Shown here: positions 22,424 to 31,724 of the stretch, in pieces
Position numbering within the stretch: the first letter of the stretch is position 1
Layout of the letters: each line of letters opens with the position of its first letter
NCBI GenBank assembly: GCA_947589345.1
Contig: CANQAC010000015.1
Coordinates: 1-43,457 of the forward strand
Length of the DNA: 43,457 nt
Reading direction: 5' to 3'
Origin: an uncultured Akkermansia sp.
GTDB taxonomy: Bacteria > Verrucomicrobiota > Verrucomicrobiia > Verrucomicrobiales > Akkermansiaceae
The notes under the pieces: generated by a model
What the model saw: the letters and a program-made list of their open reading frames with translations, nothing else
Database searches by the model: none
What the model was told of the DNA's origin: nothing
Translations under genes and position numbers: made by a program

Positions 22424-24619
22424 TCATTGCTGCGGCCCTCCTTCCCGGTACTTGATGAAGTCGGCCTTGGTGATGCGCCACGTGCGGCCGTTTTGCTCCA
22501 ATGGATACTTACCACGGGCACGCAGCTGCCCCATACGTGTGCCCACCGATATGGGGTTAAGCCACCTGTCCACAAGAGGTCGGACGGCTTCATCGTTGCT
22601 CATCAGTGAGAAAATTTCGCTGGCGGTTCCTCGTAGCTCGTTCACGTCTGGCTCCATGAAGTACCCTCGCAGGAAGGTATCCAAGATCTCGGCGAAGGTA
22701 CCGCTTGCGCCTTGTTCCTCTGCCGCCGATTTGAGGTCCGGGTGCATGTATCCCGCGACACCGAAGCGGGCGCCACCCTGACACTCCTTCGGTATCTCGT
22801 AGTTGGCCAGATAGTTGGCAAAGGCGGGCAGCTCTGCTGCGACCTTCGATTCGGGGTCCTTTTCCTCCAGCTCCTTGTCGGTGCTGCGAAAGAACATGAG
22901 TTTGTCGGAGTTATTGATATCCACCACCGGTAGAATGCGTAGGCTTTCAGCATCGGTGTTACAGGTGACCACCACGCGCCCCAGCCACGGTATCTTTTCC
23001 GATTCTATGAACTTGCCCTCGAATGCAAAGGTGCTGTTGGCCACGAGCTTCTTCACCATGGCAGAATAATGCTCGTGGGAGCTGGTGTCCTTCAGTGGGG
23101 TGGCATCGTTGATCGTCCAAAGGCCGCAGCTAAACAGCTCGCGGTTAAAGCGGGTGCGACCGCACAGAAAATCGGTGGCATCGAAGCTACCGCCGAACAG
23201 AGGGGTCAATATGCACTCGGACAAGAAGGATTTACCTGTACCGGCACCACCGGCAATAAAAACGGCTTGCCCGCGGCGTGGCTTGTGTTTCAATGCTCCT
23301 TGGTACGCGTAGGCCAACCAGCTCATGAAGGCCATCAGCTGCCGCTTGTCGGAGTCACCGAGAAGATTCTCCAGAAACTCCGCAAGCCACGGAAAACCGT
23401 CTCCCCAGTGTTTTCCCTTGGTGCGCTCGGGCTGCATGGCCTCAACCACGCTGATGTTGAGATAGGTGCGTCCATTGATAGTTGCGGTCTCCTCATCGGA
23501 GAAGAGTATTGGCACGGCACCGTCCAGCGTCTTCATGCTGATAACGGTGCTGATAACACGTTCCAGCTGCGAAGCGTCTTCACCGGGCTTACGGCGACGG
23601 CGCAGGCTGTATTTTTCGGCCAGCAAAGACTCAGCATTGGTACGGTTATAGCAGCGCCAGCGCGGACGCTTCACGGTGTCACTGACGCACTTTTGGCGGT
23701 GCCAGAACTTGTCATTGACGCAGTAGCAATCACGCAGGGCCGCCCCCTCGGTCTCGCTTTCGTAGCTTTCGCAGAAGTTATCGCCAAAGATGGCATTCCA
23801 CGACATAAAGCTGGTACCGCCCGTGTAGCATATCATGCCGCTGGGGGTGACGACGGCTGCCGTGGGATTGTCAGCCGTAGGGTCCCAAAAACGCACGCCG
23901 CGCGAGCCCTCGCGAAAGTCCCCGGACCAACGACTAGGGTATCGCTTGTCAACCTCCTCCTTCACGCGACTGAGGGGCATCTCTACGCCTTGGGAGGCCC
24001 AATCGTACTTTTTCCATGAACGACTAAGCCACAGCATCAGCCGCTCCATGGGTATCGGAGCGGTCCCGGTGGGTGTCCACTTCCAACCCCTGTGGAAGTA
24101 CTGAGCCGTGTTGAAGAATGCGGATTCGTCGAACTGCTCAAATGCGCGATCAATAGCCAGTTCACGCTTGGCGATGGCCAAAAACTCATGTGTGTTGCTG
24201 GTACCGAGCAGCGGCACGGGAGCCTCAAACAGCCAGAAGGCATGGGTGCCCCCGGAGTAGGATTCGCTTACAAAAGTGGGCTTCACTTTGCACTTATCCA
24301 CGCAGCGCAAGCGTTGCTCCTGCGTGAGCGGTGCCTCGTAGTCTGCAAGGAGACCGTGCAAAAATATTGCAGGGTTACTGTTACTCACGCGTACGCCTTC
24401 GAGCTGGCCCTGATAGAAGCTCAGGAAACAGTCCTTCGTGTCCGGAGATGTGGCGTATGCCGTGTGGCTGGCCTTTGTATCCTTCCTCGGCTTCTCATCA
24501 AAGGCGACGGGGTCAACGCGCGATACCTCTTGGCTGGAGAGGTTCGGCAAGGCGAAAAAGCGGGGCACTGTCGACGTGCTGTCGGCAGCACTTGTCGCGG
24601 ACGAAGTTGTGGTGATCAT
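22424..24619 (-). CDS. Primase-helicase (DUF5906 / VapE-like superfamily 3 type)
   Basis: I start at the ATG at 24619 (MITTTSSATSAADS), which overlaps the polymerase stop as ATGA. The protein has about 731 residues. The N-terminal half has a primase-polymerase-like region with SGGTHAFWLF. The C-terminal helicase has Walker A GGAGTGKS (about 455-462), WTINDATP and VVVTCNTDAESLRIL (sensor-like). The C-terminus looks like a winged helix (WLNPISVGTRMGQLRARGKY). It would unwind and prime phage DNA together with the polymerase gene upstream. Confidence 0.85.
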   Translation of the reverse strand: MITTTSSATSAADSTSTVPRFFALPNLSSQEVSRVDPVAFDEKPRKDTKASHTAYATSPDTKDCFLSFYQGQLEGVRVSNSNPAIFLHGLLADYEAPLTQEQRLRCVDKCKVKPTFVSESYSGGTHAFWLFEAPVPLLGTSNTHEFLAIAKRELAIDRAFEQFDESAFFNTAQYFHRGWKWTPTGTAPIPMERLMLWLSRSWKKYDWASQGVEMPLSRVKEEVDKRYPSRWSGDFREGSRGVRFWDPTADNPTAAVVTPSGMICYTGGTSFMSWNAIFGDNFCESYESETEGAALRDCYCVNDKFWHRQKCVSDTVKRPRWRCYNRTNAESLLAEKYSLRRRRKPGEDASQLERVISTVISMKTLDGAVPILFSDEETATINGRTYLNISVVEAMQPERTKGKHWGDGFPWLAEFLENLLGDSDKRQLMAFMSWLAYAYQGALKHKPRRGQAVFIAGGAGTGKSFLSECILTPLFGGSFDATDFLCGRTRFNRELFSCGLWTINDATPLKDTSSHEHYSAMVKKLVANSTFAFEGKFIESEKIPWLGRVVVTCNTDAESLRILPVVDINNSDKLMFFRSTDKELEEKDPESKVAAELPAFANYLANYEIPKECQGGARFGVAGYMHPDLKSAAEEQGASGTFAEILDTFLRGYFMEPDVNELRGTASEIFSLMSNDEAVRPLVDRWLNPISVGTRMGQLRARGKYPLEQNGRTWRITKADFIKYREGGPQQ

Positions 24620-26409
24620 TTGCAATAATGGGTTGATATGATAGTTTCGGCGGCGAGCGGGCAACTAGGCATCCACTCCGGGGTCGTGCTCATGATTTGC
24701 TGTACCTCTTTTGCGGCGAATTCCGCCTCGGCCTCGGGCACCTCCAGCACCACCTCGTCGTGTACGTGGAAGCGGCAGATATACCCGGCGTCCTCTAGGG
24801 CAAGCAACATGCAGCAGAAAATATCACGGGCCGTGGCCTGTGTGACGTTTTCGCAGAGCTTCCCGCCGTAGTACGCAGAAACGCGTCCTTGCACCGTTGC
24901 CCTCCACTCCCCGGCAAAGGGGTGAATATCGCGGTATATGAGCTCGCGCCCGCTGTACAGCGGCACATGAAAGTCCTGACCGTTGTGCCGTTTAAAGTGC
25001 TTCTCCAGATTGCTCCAAAGGTTGACCAGCATCGCGTTCTTACGGCGAAAATCCGCCACCTGTACCTTCGCCTGACTAAGTGTCAAATCAACGCCGGCCA
25101 TGGTCTTGGCCAGCAGCATGAACTTGGCGGCCCCGCATCCATAGCCGAGCCCCAGCACGCGGGCCTTGGCGAGCCGGTACAGGTCCGGATCAGCGCTCTT
25201 GAGGGGGGCGGTGCCGGTGTACCCCATGGTGGCACGGGCGTGCACTTCGTAGATGCTGGTACCATCACGCAGCAGGTTGAGCTGCTTTTCATCGCCCGCA
25301 AGGTACAGGGCCACACGGGCCTCAATCTGAGCAAGATCAGATATGATGAAAACGTTGCCCGGGTGCGGTATGAAGATGCGGCGCATGTCCACTCCGTACC
25401 GTTCGCCGCGGTACATGTTCTGCATGTTGAAGCCGCCGAAGCCAGAGAAGCGCCCGGTACCCGCTCCGCAATACAGGAGACGGTTTACCTCGGCATCACC
25501 ATCAGGCCGCACGCGCTCAGACAGGGTGTTAAGCTTCTCCAGTAGCGTGTTGGCCGATCGGTGGGTATAGATGGCCTGTATCCACGGGTGCTCGCCCCCG
25601 TACGTTTCCATCCATTTGATGGTGTTCGGATTATCCTTGGCGAGACTGCTGGGCATGGGGATGCCCTCAAGAGCGCACTGGGCGGCAATAGCCTTGTGTG
25701 AGGTAAGCGGTGCTCTACCGGCCCACGGTATGCTATCCCGCGCATCAATGAGCACGGCTGCGGCCTTTCGGCGTGATTCCTCCAGTATTGCCCGGTCAAC
25801 ATGGATACCCTCGCGGGCCATGCGTCGCGTGTGCGCGGATATGCGCCTCTCGTGCTCGGGCCACTTATGAGAGTACTCCTTCCACAGCTGCCCACACATG
25901 AGGGTGTCGAACATGCAGTAATCCTTGAGCTTTTGTTCCCAGCCGCGATCTACGGCTTCGGCCCATGTTATGCCTCGCATCTCGTCGCGCGTCTCTTTGG
26001 AGATGTACTTGCCGAGCAGCAGTTGGCACGCCTCCTTGAGGGAGCGCGGGGCTCCCAGATAGGCGGCCATGTCTGCGGTGCAGCACCACTCCAGATTCAA
26101 GTCGGCCGGAGCTTTACCTTGCTCGACGAGCCGTTCGAAGACGGCCTCGTCAAAGCTGGCGTTGTGGGCCACTACGCGTGCTCCACGTAGTGTTTCCCAC
26201 GGCATATTCTCCGGCTCACCGCAGTAGCTGAACGCCTCCTTGTCGACTCCGGGCTCCCATTCGTACCCCGGCGACTCCAACTCCATCACCGCCACCATAT
26301 ACACGTGGCAATGCGGGTGGTGGAGGTAGCCGTACGTTCCCAGCGTGGTAATGGAGACCTCCCTGTCGTAGTAGGTCTCGAAGTCAAGGGCATAAGTGCG
26401 ACGGCTCAT
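24616..26409 (-). CDS. Family A DNA polymerase with 3'-5' exonuclease, phage type
   Basis: The 597-residue enzyme opens with an exonuclease motif LDFETYYD (Asp9, Glu11). Polymerase motif A is SDLAQIEARV (near 357), motif B carries RLAKARVLGLGYG, and motif C is HDEVVLEV (near 550). It lacks the 5'-3' exonuclease, as usual for phage replicases of this family. It is coupled to the primase-helicase by ATGA. The pairing with DUF2800 and a DEAD-type helicase is a known phage replication module. Confidence 0.93.
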   Translation of the reverse strand: MSRRTYALDFETYYDREVSITTLGTYGYLHHPHCHVYMVAVMELESPGYEWEPGVDKEAFSYCGEPENMPWETLRGARVVAHNASFDEAVFERLVEQGKAPADLNLEWCCTADMAAYLGAPRSLKEACQLLLGKYISKETRDEMRGITWAEAVDRGWEQKLKDYCMFDTLMCGQLWKEYSHKWPEHERRISAHTRRMAREGIHVDRAILEESRRKAAAVLIDARDSIPWAGRAPLTSHKAIAAQCALEGIPMPSSLAKDNPNTIKWMETYGGEHPWIQAIYTHRSANTLLEKLNTLSERVRPDGDAEVNRLLYCGAGTGRFSGFGGFNMQNMYRGERYGVDMRRIFIPHPGNVFIISDLAQIEARVALYLAGDEKQLNLLRDGTSIYEVHARATMGYTGTAPLKSADPDLYRLAKARVLGLGYGCGAAKFMLLAKTMAGVDLTLSQAKVQVADFRRKNAMLVNLWSNLEKHFKRHNGQDFHVPLYSGRELIYRDIHPFAGEWRATVQGRVSAYYGGKLCENVTQATARDIFCCMLLALEDAGYICRFHVHDEVVLEVPEAEAEFAAKEVQQIMSTTPEWMPSCPLAAETIISTHYCK

Positions 26410-26744
26410 TAGCGCATCTCCTTTCCTCTGGCGTTTTGGTGGCGCAGCTCGGCTTCGAAGCGCTGCCTCAGTTCTTCCGCCTTCTCCTCTAAGGCGCGAA
26501 CTTCCATCAGAATCTCCTCTGCTGACGCTCTGTGATCGAGCATGTCGAATAACCCGACCTCGAAATACTGCCGAATAATATCCAGCATGAGCGCTGCACC
26601 CTCAGAGCATACTTCTCTGAGCCTGGCGTATTCAACGAGCCCATTGTCGCCAAAGAAGTGCTCCATGTTCTCCCACATATTGCGGCGGCTCTCGGCCTTA
26701 GCCATGAGCTCGATTATTGCTTTGATGTAATGCTGATTTTTCAT
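26409..26744 (-). CDS. Small helical phage protein, unknown
   Basis: The 111-residue protein (MKNQHYIKAIIELMAKAES) is Glu/Arg-rich and probably coiled coil at its end (RALEEKAEELRQRFEAELRH). It is first in the minus-strand replication operon and shares one base with the polymerase gene (TAATG). It might be an accessory or early regulator. No family was recognised. Confidence 0.6.
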   Translation of the reverse strand: MKNQHYIKAIIELMAKAESRRNMWENMEHFFGDNGLVEYARLREVCSEGAALMLDIIRQYFEVGLFDMLDHRASAEEILMEVRALEEKAEELRQRFEAELRHQNARGKEMR

Positions 26745-26782
26745 GTCTTCTTAACGGGGCCGGTTACATGTGACCCACACAA

Positions 26783-26881
26783 AACAAGGGGCACCAAATT
26801 TCAAAAGTCTCCGATTTTTCTCAAAAAAAACCGAAAAAATGCAAAAAAGTCGGAGAGTTTGCTTTTTTCATGCCCCTTGTT
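26783..26881. promoter_or_regulatory. Nested palindrome in the divergent replication promoter region
   Basis: Perfect arms AACAAGGGGCA (26783-26793) and TGCCCCTTGTT (26871-26881), and inner arms TCTCCGA (26808-26814) and TCGGAGA (26850-26856), share one axis near 26832. The centre is rich in A and T tracts. It lies between divergent replication operons, so it may be an operator pair or an origin. Confidence 0.6.
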
Positions 26882-26887
26882 GGGTGT

Positions 26888-28249
26888 ATGAACGATGCAC
26901 TCAAACTCCTTCCCTCGCAGGAACAACACGCGGCACGGCTCCGCAGTAGCCTGCTGCGGTACGGCTGCGCTCTGGATGCCAGCGTGCCCGGCGCAGGTAA
27001 AACTTACGTGGCGTGCGACACCGCCGCGCGCTTGGGCCTTAAGCTGGCCGTAATCGCACCCAAAGCGACGCTGCCTGCATGGTGCAGGGTTGCGGCCGCT
27101 TTTGGCGTGGATGTAGCCCTGATTACCAACTACGAAAACATCCGCACCGGTAAACACCCCCTGTGCGCCAAGAGTTCCTTCAAGACGTTCTCGGGTAAGA
27201 CGAAGGTGCGCTTCCGCTGGTCACTTGCCCCTGATACCCTCCTCGTCTTCGATGAGGTTCACCGCTGCCGCAACTACGGCACCACCAATGCCCAGTTACT
27301 GACGGCCGTCGCTCGTCAGGGCATTAAGACTCTGCTTTGCTCGGCCACCCCGTTTATCTCCCCCATGGATTGCTTCGCCATCGGTGCGGCCCTGCGCCTG
27401 TTCCCGGAGGGCATGTTCTGGGCTTGGGCCGCTAATCATGGCTGCAGGCGCGGCCAATACGGCTGGAAGTTCTACGGTGGTGAGGATGAACTGCGCCGCC
27501 TGCATGATGCCATATTCCCGGCCAAGGGGTCACGCCTGACGCTCGACGATATCCCGGAGTTCCCCAAAACCCGCGTGGAGGCCCGTGCCGTTGACACCGG
27601 TAATGCCTCCAAAATTCAGTCTATTTACTCCCGCATGGCTCAGGAGCTGAGGCTCGCCACCCGTGCCGACGATACGAAGAAGCTCGATGACTTAGCCGAA
27701 AAGCTGGACGCCAAGATAGCCACGCAGATGATCATCATTCTCCGGGCGCGTGCCGCCGTGGAAATGTGCAAGGTGGCCGTTCTTGCCGAACTGGCAGAGG
27801 ATGCTATGACCCAGGGCGAAAGCGTAGCCATCTTCGTGAACTTCAAGGACACGGTGGAGGCCCTGTGTGAGCGGCTGAAATGCAATGCCGTTATCACCGG
27901 CGGGCAGGGTGAGGCCGAGCGCCAGCGCATTGTGGATGCCTTCCAGACTAACAGCATCCCCCTCGTTATCTGCAACATTGCCGCTGGCGGCGTGGGCGTA
28001 TCGTTGCATGACCCTACTGGGCAGAAACCCCGTCTAGCTCTCATTAGCCCCACGTTCTCGGCCATTGATTTGACACAGGCCCTTGGCCGTGTACACCGCA
28101 CACACGGCGCCTCATCCCGCCAGCTCGTGGTATTCGCCGACGGCACATGCGAGGCCGACACATGCGAGCGCGTGGCCGCCAAGTGCGCCAATATTGCCCT
28201 CATCACCGACGGCGACCTTACCCCCTCATTCATCAACGAAATCCGATAA
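26888..28249 (+). CDS. SF2 (SNF2/DEAD-like) helicase
   Basis: I prefer the ATG at 26888 (MNDALKLLPSQEQHAARL) over 26870, giving about 453 residues. Helicase motifs are visible: Walker A in VPGAGKTYVA (near 35-44), DEVH in VFDEVHRCRN (near 121), motif III-like CSATPF, and the C-terminal GRVHRTHG arginine finger region. This class accompanies DUF2800 and family A polymerase in phage replication modules. Confidence 0.88.
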   Translation: MNDALKLLPSQEQHAARLRSSLLRYGCALDASVPGAGKTYVACDTAARLGLKLAVIAPKATLPAWCRVAAAFGVDVALITNYENIRTGKHPLCAKSSFKTFSGKTKVRFRWSLAPDTLLVFDEVHRCRNYGTTNAQLLTAVARQGIKTLLCSATPFISPMDCFAIGAALRLFPEGMFWAWAANHGCRRGQYGWKFYGGEDELRRLHDAIFPAKGSRLTLDDIPEFPKTRVEARAVDTGNASKIQSIYSRMAQELRLATRADDTKKLDDLAEKLDAKIATQMIIILRARAAVEMCKVAVLAELAEDAMTQGESVAIFVNFKDTVEALCERLKCNAVITGGQGEAERQRIVDAFQTNSIPLVICNIAAGGVGVSLHDPTGQKPRLALISPTFSAIDLTQALGRVHRTHGASSRQLVVFADGTCEADTCERVAAKCANIALITDGDLTPSFINEIR

Positions 28250-28309
28250 TGAACAAACGAAAAATAGAATCGAACGCGGTTCCGGCCGCACATAGGAAGG
28301 AGCACTGCC

Positions 28310-29428
28310 ATGGCTAAGCATGCGCGCTTCTCTCCCGGCTCACTCGCATACCGTGAGGTGTGCCCCAGCTTCTCCTCACGCCCCGGTAGCAACGCTCAGG
28401 CTGATGAGTCCACCAAACTCCGCGAGTGCGTTGAAAATGGCAGCACCCAAGGCCTGCCCAATGCACAGGCCGCCTGTGTGATCTTCTGCCTCCAGCACCG
28501 CGATGCCATTCTGGCCACTATGCAATCACCACAGGTCTTTCATGGGATCAAGCTGGAAATTACAGGCGGCCTGACACACGGCACTGCTGACTTCTTGGCC
28601 GTAGATGGCGACCGCGCCGCCTTGGTCAACTGGAAGATGGACCGCTCCCGGGTTACCGCCCCCGAGGATAACGCACAGGTGGCAGCTTATACGCTGGGCG
28701 TGTTCGAGCACTTCCCTCAGGTCAACACCGTGGAGGCCTCAATTTGCCAGCCCCGTCAAAGGTACATTCAGAAGCACACCTTCACCCGCGAGGGGGACTT
28801 CGCCAACTTGGACCTGCGAATCCGGACCATTATCGCCCGCGCCAGCATGCGCGGAGGTAAGCGCCCCTGCATTCCCTTTGAGGGGTGCAGATACTGCCGC
28901 AAACAGGCCACGTGTCCGGGCCTGATTAACAAGGTCCTGCCTCTCGCCCGCAAGTGCGCTGGTATCAGCATCCCCGATGTGGTGCAGAACAGCGACACCC
29001 CCACACCGGGCCTCATGTCCCGCATGCTGGATGTCGCGGCCATCGTTCAGCCTTGGTGCGATGCTGTACGCAACACGGCAACGCAAATGACCTTGTCCGG
29101 TCATGATATTCCCGGCTATCACCTCGGATACGCGACAAACTCGGGTGTCGTGGCCCAACCGGCAGCCATTTTTGACGCGCTGCCACATAGTGAAACTTCT
29201 GCCCCCGATGACGAGTCGTGGACCGGTGGCGACCTCCCAGGCATTACGCCCGAGGACTTCATCACCGCATGCACCGCCGTCGACATCGGCAAACTGGAAG
29301 ATTTCTTTGTTGCCAAGGCCAAGCACGGCTTCAAAGGCAGCATGAAAACAGCTCTCTCCTGCTGGCTTACCGAGCGCAATCTGGTGCGCCCAGGCGAGCG
29401 AAAGGGGACAATCTGCAAAAACTATTAA
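28310..29428 (+). CDS. DUF2800-type PD-(D/E)XK nuclease
   Basis: The 372-residue protein starts MAKHARFSPGSLAYREVCPS behind AGGAAGGAG. The nuclease core runs through TADFLAVDGDRAALVNWKMD, where the Asp and Lys of the PD-(D/E)XK pattern are visible but the middle acid is replaced by Asn/Trp, a point to check. A Cys cluster (CIPFEGCRYCRKQATC) follows, like the Cas4/AddB metal clusters. DUF2800 proteins are RecB-like phage nucleases near replication genes. Confidence 0.82.
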   Translation: MAKHARFSPGSLAYREVCPSFSSRPGSNAQADESTKLRECVENGSTQGLPNAQAACVIFCLQHRDAILATMQSPQVFHGIKLEITGGLTHGTADFLAVDGDRAALVNWKMDRSRVTAPEDNAQVAAYTLGVFEHFPQVNTVEASICQPRQRYIQKHTFTREGDFANLDLRIRTIIARASMRGGKRPCIPFEGCRYCRKQATCPGLINKVLPLARKCAGISIPDVVQNSDTPTPGLMSRMLDVAAIVQPWCDAVRNTATQMTLSGHDIPGYHLGYATNSGVVAQPAAIFDALPHSETSAPDDESWTGGDLPGITPEDFITACTAVDIGKLEDFFVAKAKHGFKGSMKTALSCWLTERNLVRPGERKGTICKNY

Positions 29429-29446
29429 CCATAATAGACTGAAAAC

Positions 29447-30145
29447 ATGAGTGATACTATTAAGCCGTTCATGGGCTCTGATGAGCCCTCCGAAATCACC
29501 TCCATCACCACCGCCGGTGCCACCGGCGGATTCGAGGGCGAAATCCTCCGGTCGGAGCTCCGTATTCCCACACTGTCCGTGGCTCAGGGCGTAGGCAGTC
29601 TTGCTTACACCTTCCGCCCGGGTAATATCGTGCTGAATAAAGAGACCCTGCTGTCCGAGGGCAGCACTCCTCTGGAGATCACCGTCCTGCGCTGCCGCAA
29701 GTTCTATGTAGAGGACCTCCCCTACGGCTCCGAGCAGCGTCCGCTGATGTTTGATAAGCTGGAGGATGTCATCGCCGCCGGTGGCACGCTGGAATGGATT
29801 AACAATAAGCGCCCCTCGTATCAGACGGTGCTCCAGTGCCAGGTCTTAGTGAAGCGCCCCGACGGCGTAGCTGGCGAGTTCCCCTACGGCTTCAAGGACA
29901 GCGACTACGCCATGGCCATGTGGACCATCCGCGGTATGGCCTTCAAGCGCGCGGGCCGTTCCTTGCTGACGGCCATTGCACAGCTGGCTCACAGCGGTAA
30001 GCCGCTCAGTGCGACCAAGTGGCTGCTGTCTACCGTTAGCGTGACCTTGCCGAACAAGAGCACGGTAACGGTATCAATACCGGTGCTGCGTAATGCGGGC
30101 AATCATGATGCAGAGTTCATCCAGTTTGTCTCTGATATGCTGTGA
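29447..30145 (+). CDS. Possible single-stranded DNA-binding or recombination protein
   Basis: The 232-residue protein (MSDTIKPFMGSDEPSEI) lies right after the DUF2800 gene. In Firmicute phages this place is held by DUF2815, an SSB-like protein. The sequence is beta-rich in the middle and has a C-terminal helical region (AGRSLLTAIAQLAHSGKP). I see no specific DUF2815 motif, so the SSB role is a position-based inference. Confidence 0.45.
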   Translation: MSDTIKPFMGSDEPSEITSITTAGATGGFEGEILRSELRIPTLSVAQGVGSLAYTFRPGNIVLNKETLLSEGSTPLEITVLRCRKFYVEDLPYGSEQRPLMFDKLEDVIAAGGTLEWINNKRPSYQTVLQCQVLVKRPDGVAGEFPYGFKDSDYAMAMWTIRGMAFKRAGRSLLTAIAQLAHSGKPLSATKWLLSTVSVTLPNKSTVTVSIPVLRNAGNHDAEFIQFVSDML

Positions 30146-30152
30146 TTAACCC

Positions 30153-30190
30153 GGCCCGTACTCTGCGGCTTCGGCTTCAGAGTACGGGCC
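30153..30190. terminator. Perfect 13-bp hairpin with inner UUCG loop
   Basis: GGCCCGTACTCTG (30153-30165) pairs exactly with CAGAGTACGGGCC (30178-30190), and the loop holds GGCTTCGGCT, a UUCG tetraloop on a small stem. It lies 7 nt after the stop at 30145. There is no T-run, so it may be a transcript-end stabiliser or a Rho-type stop. Confidence 0.6.
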
Positions 30191-30203
30191 ATTCGCTAAT
30201 GAG

Positions 30204-30392
30204 ATGAAGAAGGAACCAAAAATCACTTATCAGCAACGTATAGAAGCGATCTGCGATGTGCTTGCTCCGGCCATTTTGGCCAGCATTTGTAGCGCTGTCA
30301 GCCGCGAAAAAGCAAAATTAAGCGATCCTACCTCAATTTTTTTGCCCCTGCAACACACTAATAATCGCAAAGTTCTGAAAATGAACAAATAA
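30204..30392 (+). CDS. Possible small protein, 62 residues
   Basis: The frame MKKEPKITYQQRIEAICDVL is protein-like (LAPAILASICSAVSREKAKL) but has a weak ribosome site and a low-complexity end. It lies between the hairpin at 30153-30190 and the next gene. Confidence 0.35.
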   Translation: MKKEPKITYQQRIEAICDVLAPAILASICSAVSREKAKLSDPTSIFLPLQHTNNRKVLKMNK

Positions 30393-30483
30393 AGACAGAA
30401 AAAACTTGCTGAAAAAGCTTGCTACACTCGGAGACCAAGAGTAAAGTGGGCGCAGGTTTAGATAACAACCTAAACAACTCACA

Positions 30484-31158
30484 ATGAATAATATCGACAT
30501 CAAAAACACCATCAGCTCCACTGCCGCTTCTTTCCTTCAGACCATCGCTCACATGAATGAGGTTCCGGGCAATGAGGTGCTTCTCCCCACGCCGCTCACC
30601 GCTCAGCAGAAGGGCCTCCTCACCGTCCTCAAAAAGAAGGGCCTCGTTGAAACCCACAACACCGTGGACGAAGACGGCAACTCTCACCTAGCCGCCACCC
30701 TCAGCAATGCCGCCCTCCAGTTCGTGATGGACACCGCTCCGTGGGAGAATCAGACCGAGCAGCAGCCCGGTGTTGAAGTAGCAGAGGCCCCCGACGGAGC
30801 AGAGCAGCAGGGCCCCGCCAAGCAGCGCAAGTCCTGTGCCCCCAAGTCCCTCACCGGTATCTTCGGCATGTTCACCCCGCTGCCCGAGGGTGGTACCAAG
30901 CTCCAGAAAATCTATAAGGGCCAGCTTTACACGGCTATCGTGAATGAGGACGGTTCTGTTTCCATGGACATCGATATGGGCGAGCTTGGTACAGAGTTCC
31001 GCTCCCTGACACACGCCGCCCGCGCCATCACCGGCTACAAGAACATTTCCGGTCGTAAGTTCTTCGGTGTCGCCGGCAAGCGCATCCCCGCTCAGGAGGT
31101 GATGCCCGACGCCAAGATTGTGGCCGACGCCGGTGAAGCCGCCGAGATGGATGCCTAA
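30484..31158 (+). CDS. DUF2924-like C-terminal domain protein
   Basis: The 224-residue protein has an N-terminal winged-helix-like part (QKGLLTVLKKKGLVETHNTV), a Gln/Ala-rich linker, and a C-terminal domain from about 144 (KIYKGQLYTAIVNEDGSVSM; then LTHAARAITGYKNISGRKFF). The same domain ends the next gene, so the pair looks duplicated. DUF2924 proteins accompany serine recombinases and probably bind DNA, but their role is not known. Confidence 0.65.
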   Translation: MNNIDIKNTISSTAASFLQTIAHMNEVPGNEVLLPTPLTAQQKGLLTVLKKKGLVETHNTVDEDGNSHLAATLSNAALQFVMDTAPWENQTEQQPGVEVAEAPDGAEQQGPAKQRKSCAPKSLTGIFGMFTPLPEGGTKLQKIYKGQLYTAIVNEDGSVSMDIDMGELGTEFRSLTHAARAITGYKNISGRKFFGVAGKRIPAQEVMPDAKIVADAGEAAEMDA

Positions 31159-31175
31159 ACATACGCCCCGAAGAT

Positions 31176-31724
31176 ATGCCGTACACCATCAAGCCATGTA
31201 TCACGGAAAAGGAGCTGGAGCTGCGCATAGCGGCCCTCAGTTCCATGAGCCCCCGAGAACTCAGGGAGGAATGGGGCCGCGTGTGGGGAACCGCATGTTA
31301 CTCGCATAATTACGCTCTGCTACGTCGCCGTATCGCATGGCGACTGCGATGCCTGTGTTACGGCGGACTGGCAGCCTCGGCCGTCACCAAGGCGGAGCAG
31401 CTGGCCGACCTCACTCAGCTGCGCGAGCGTTCCCCTTATGTGCGCTGCCAGAGCCCCAAGGTACAGGAGCAAATCATCCCGGCAGCGCCAAAGGCGGAAA
31501 CCGTAGATTCCGCCTCACCCACGGCACGCCTTGCCACTCCAGGTGCCTTTGCCAAGAAAGCGTTTAATGGGCGTATATACACGGTGTACGCCCTAGACGG
31601 TGGCCGCTTCGCATACGACGGCGCCACCTACAAATCACTCACCGCCGTGGCCCGTGAAATCGCAGGGTTCCGTATCTCCGGCAACCGTTTCTTTTCCACA
31701 AACACTTCCTTTTCTACAAAATGA
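31176..31724 (+). CDS. DUF2924 family protein
   Basis: The 182-residue protein carries both family blocks: LSSMSPRELREEWGRVWGTA then ALLRRRIAWRLRCLCYGGL near the N-terminus, and GRIYTVYALDGGRFAYDGAT then KSLTAVAREIAGFRISGNRF at the end. It overlaps the recombinase by ATGA. In many bacteria and phages DUF2924 precedes a serine recombinase, so it may help the recombinase or control it. Confidence 0.8.
   Translation: MPYTIKPCITEKELELRIAALSSMSPRELREEWGRVWGTACYSHNYALLRRRIAWRLRCLCYGGLAASAVTKAEQLADLTQLRERSPYVRCQSPKVQEQIIPAAPKAETVDSASPTARLATPGAFAKKAFNGRIYTVYALDGGRFAYDGATYKSLTAVAREIAGFRISGNRFFSTNTSFSTK

Noticed and set aside
23069..24019. Plus-strand 316-residue frame
   Set aside because: It is antisense to the primase-helicase, GC-driven, and has no family features.
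25082..25088. TTTGACA inside the polymerase gene
   Set aside because: There is no start codon at 13-14 nt; probably a chance match.
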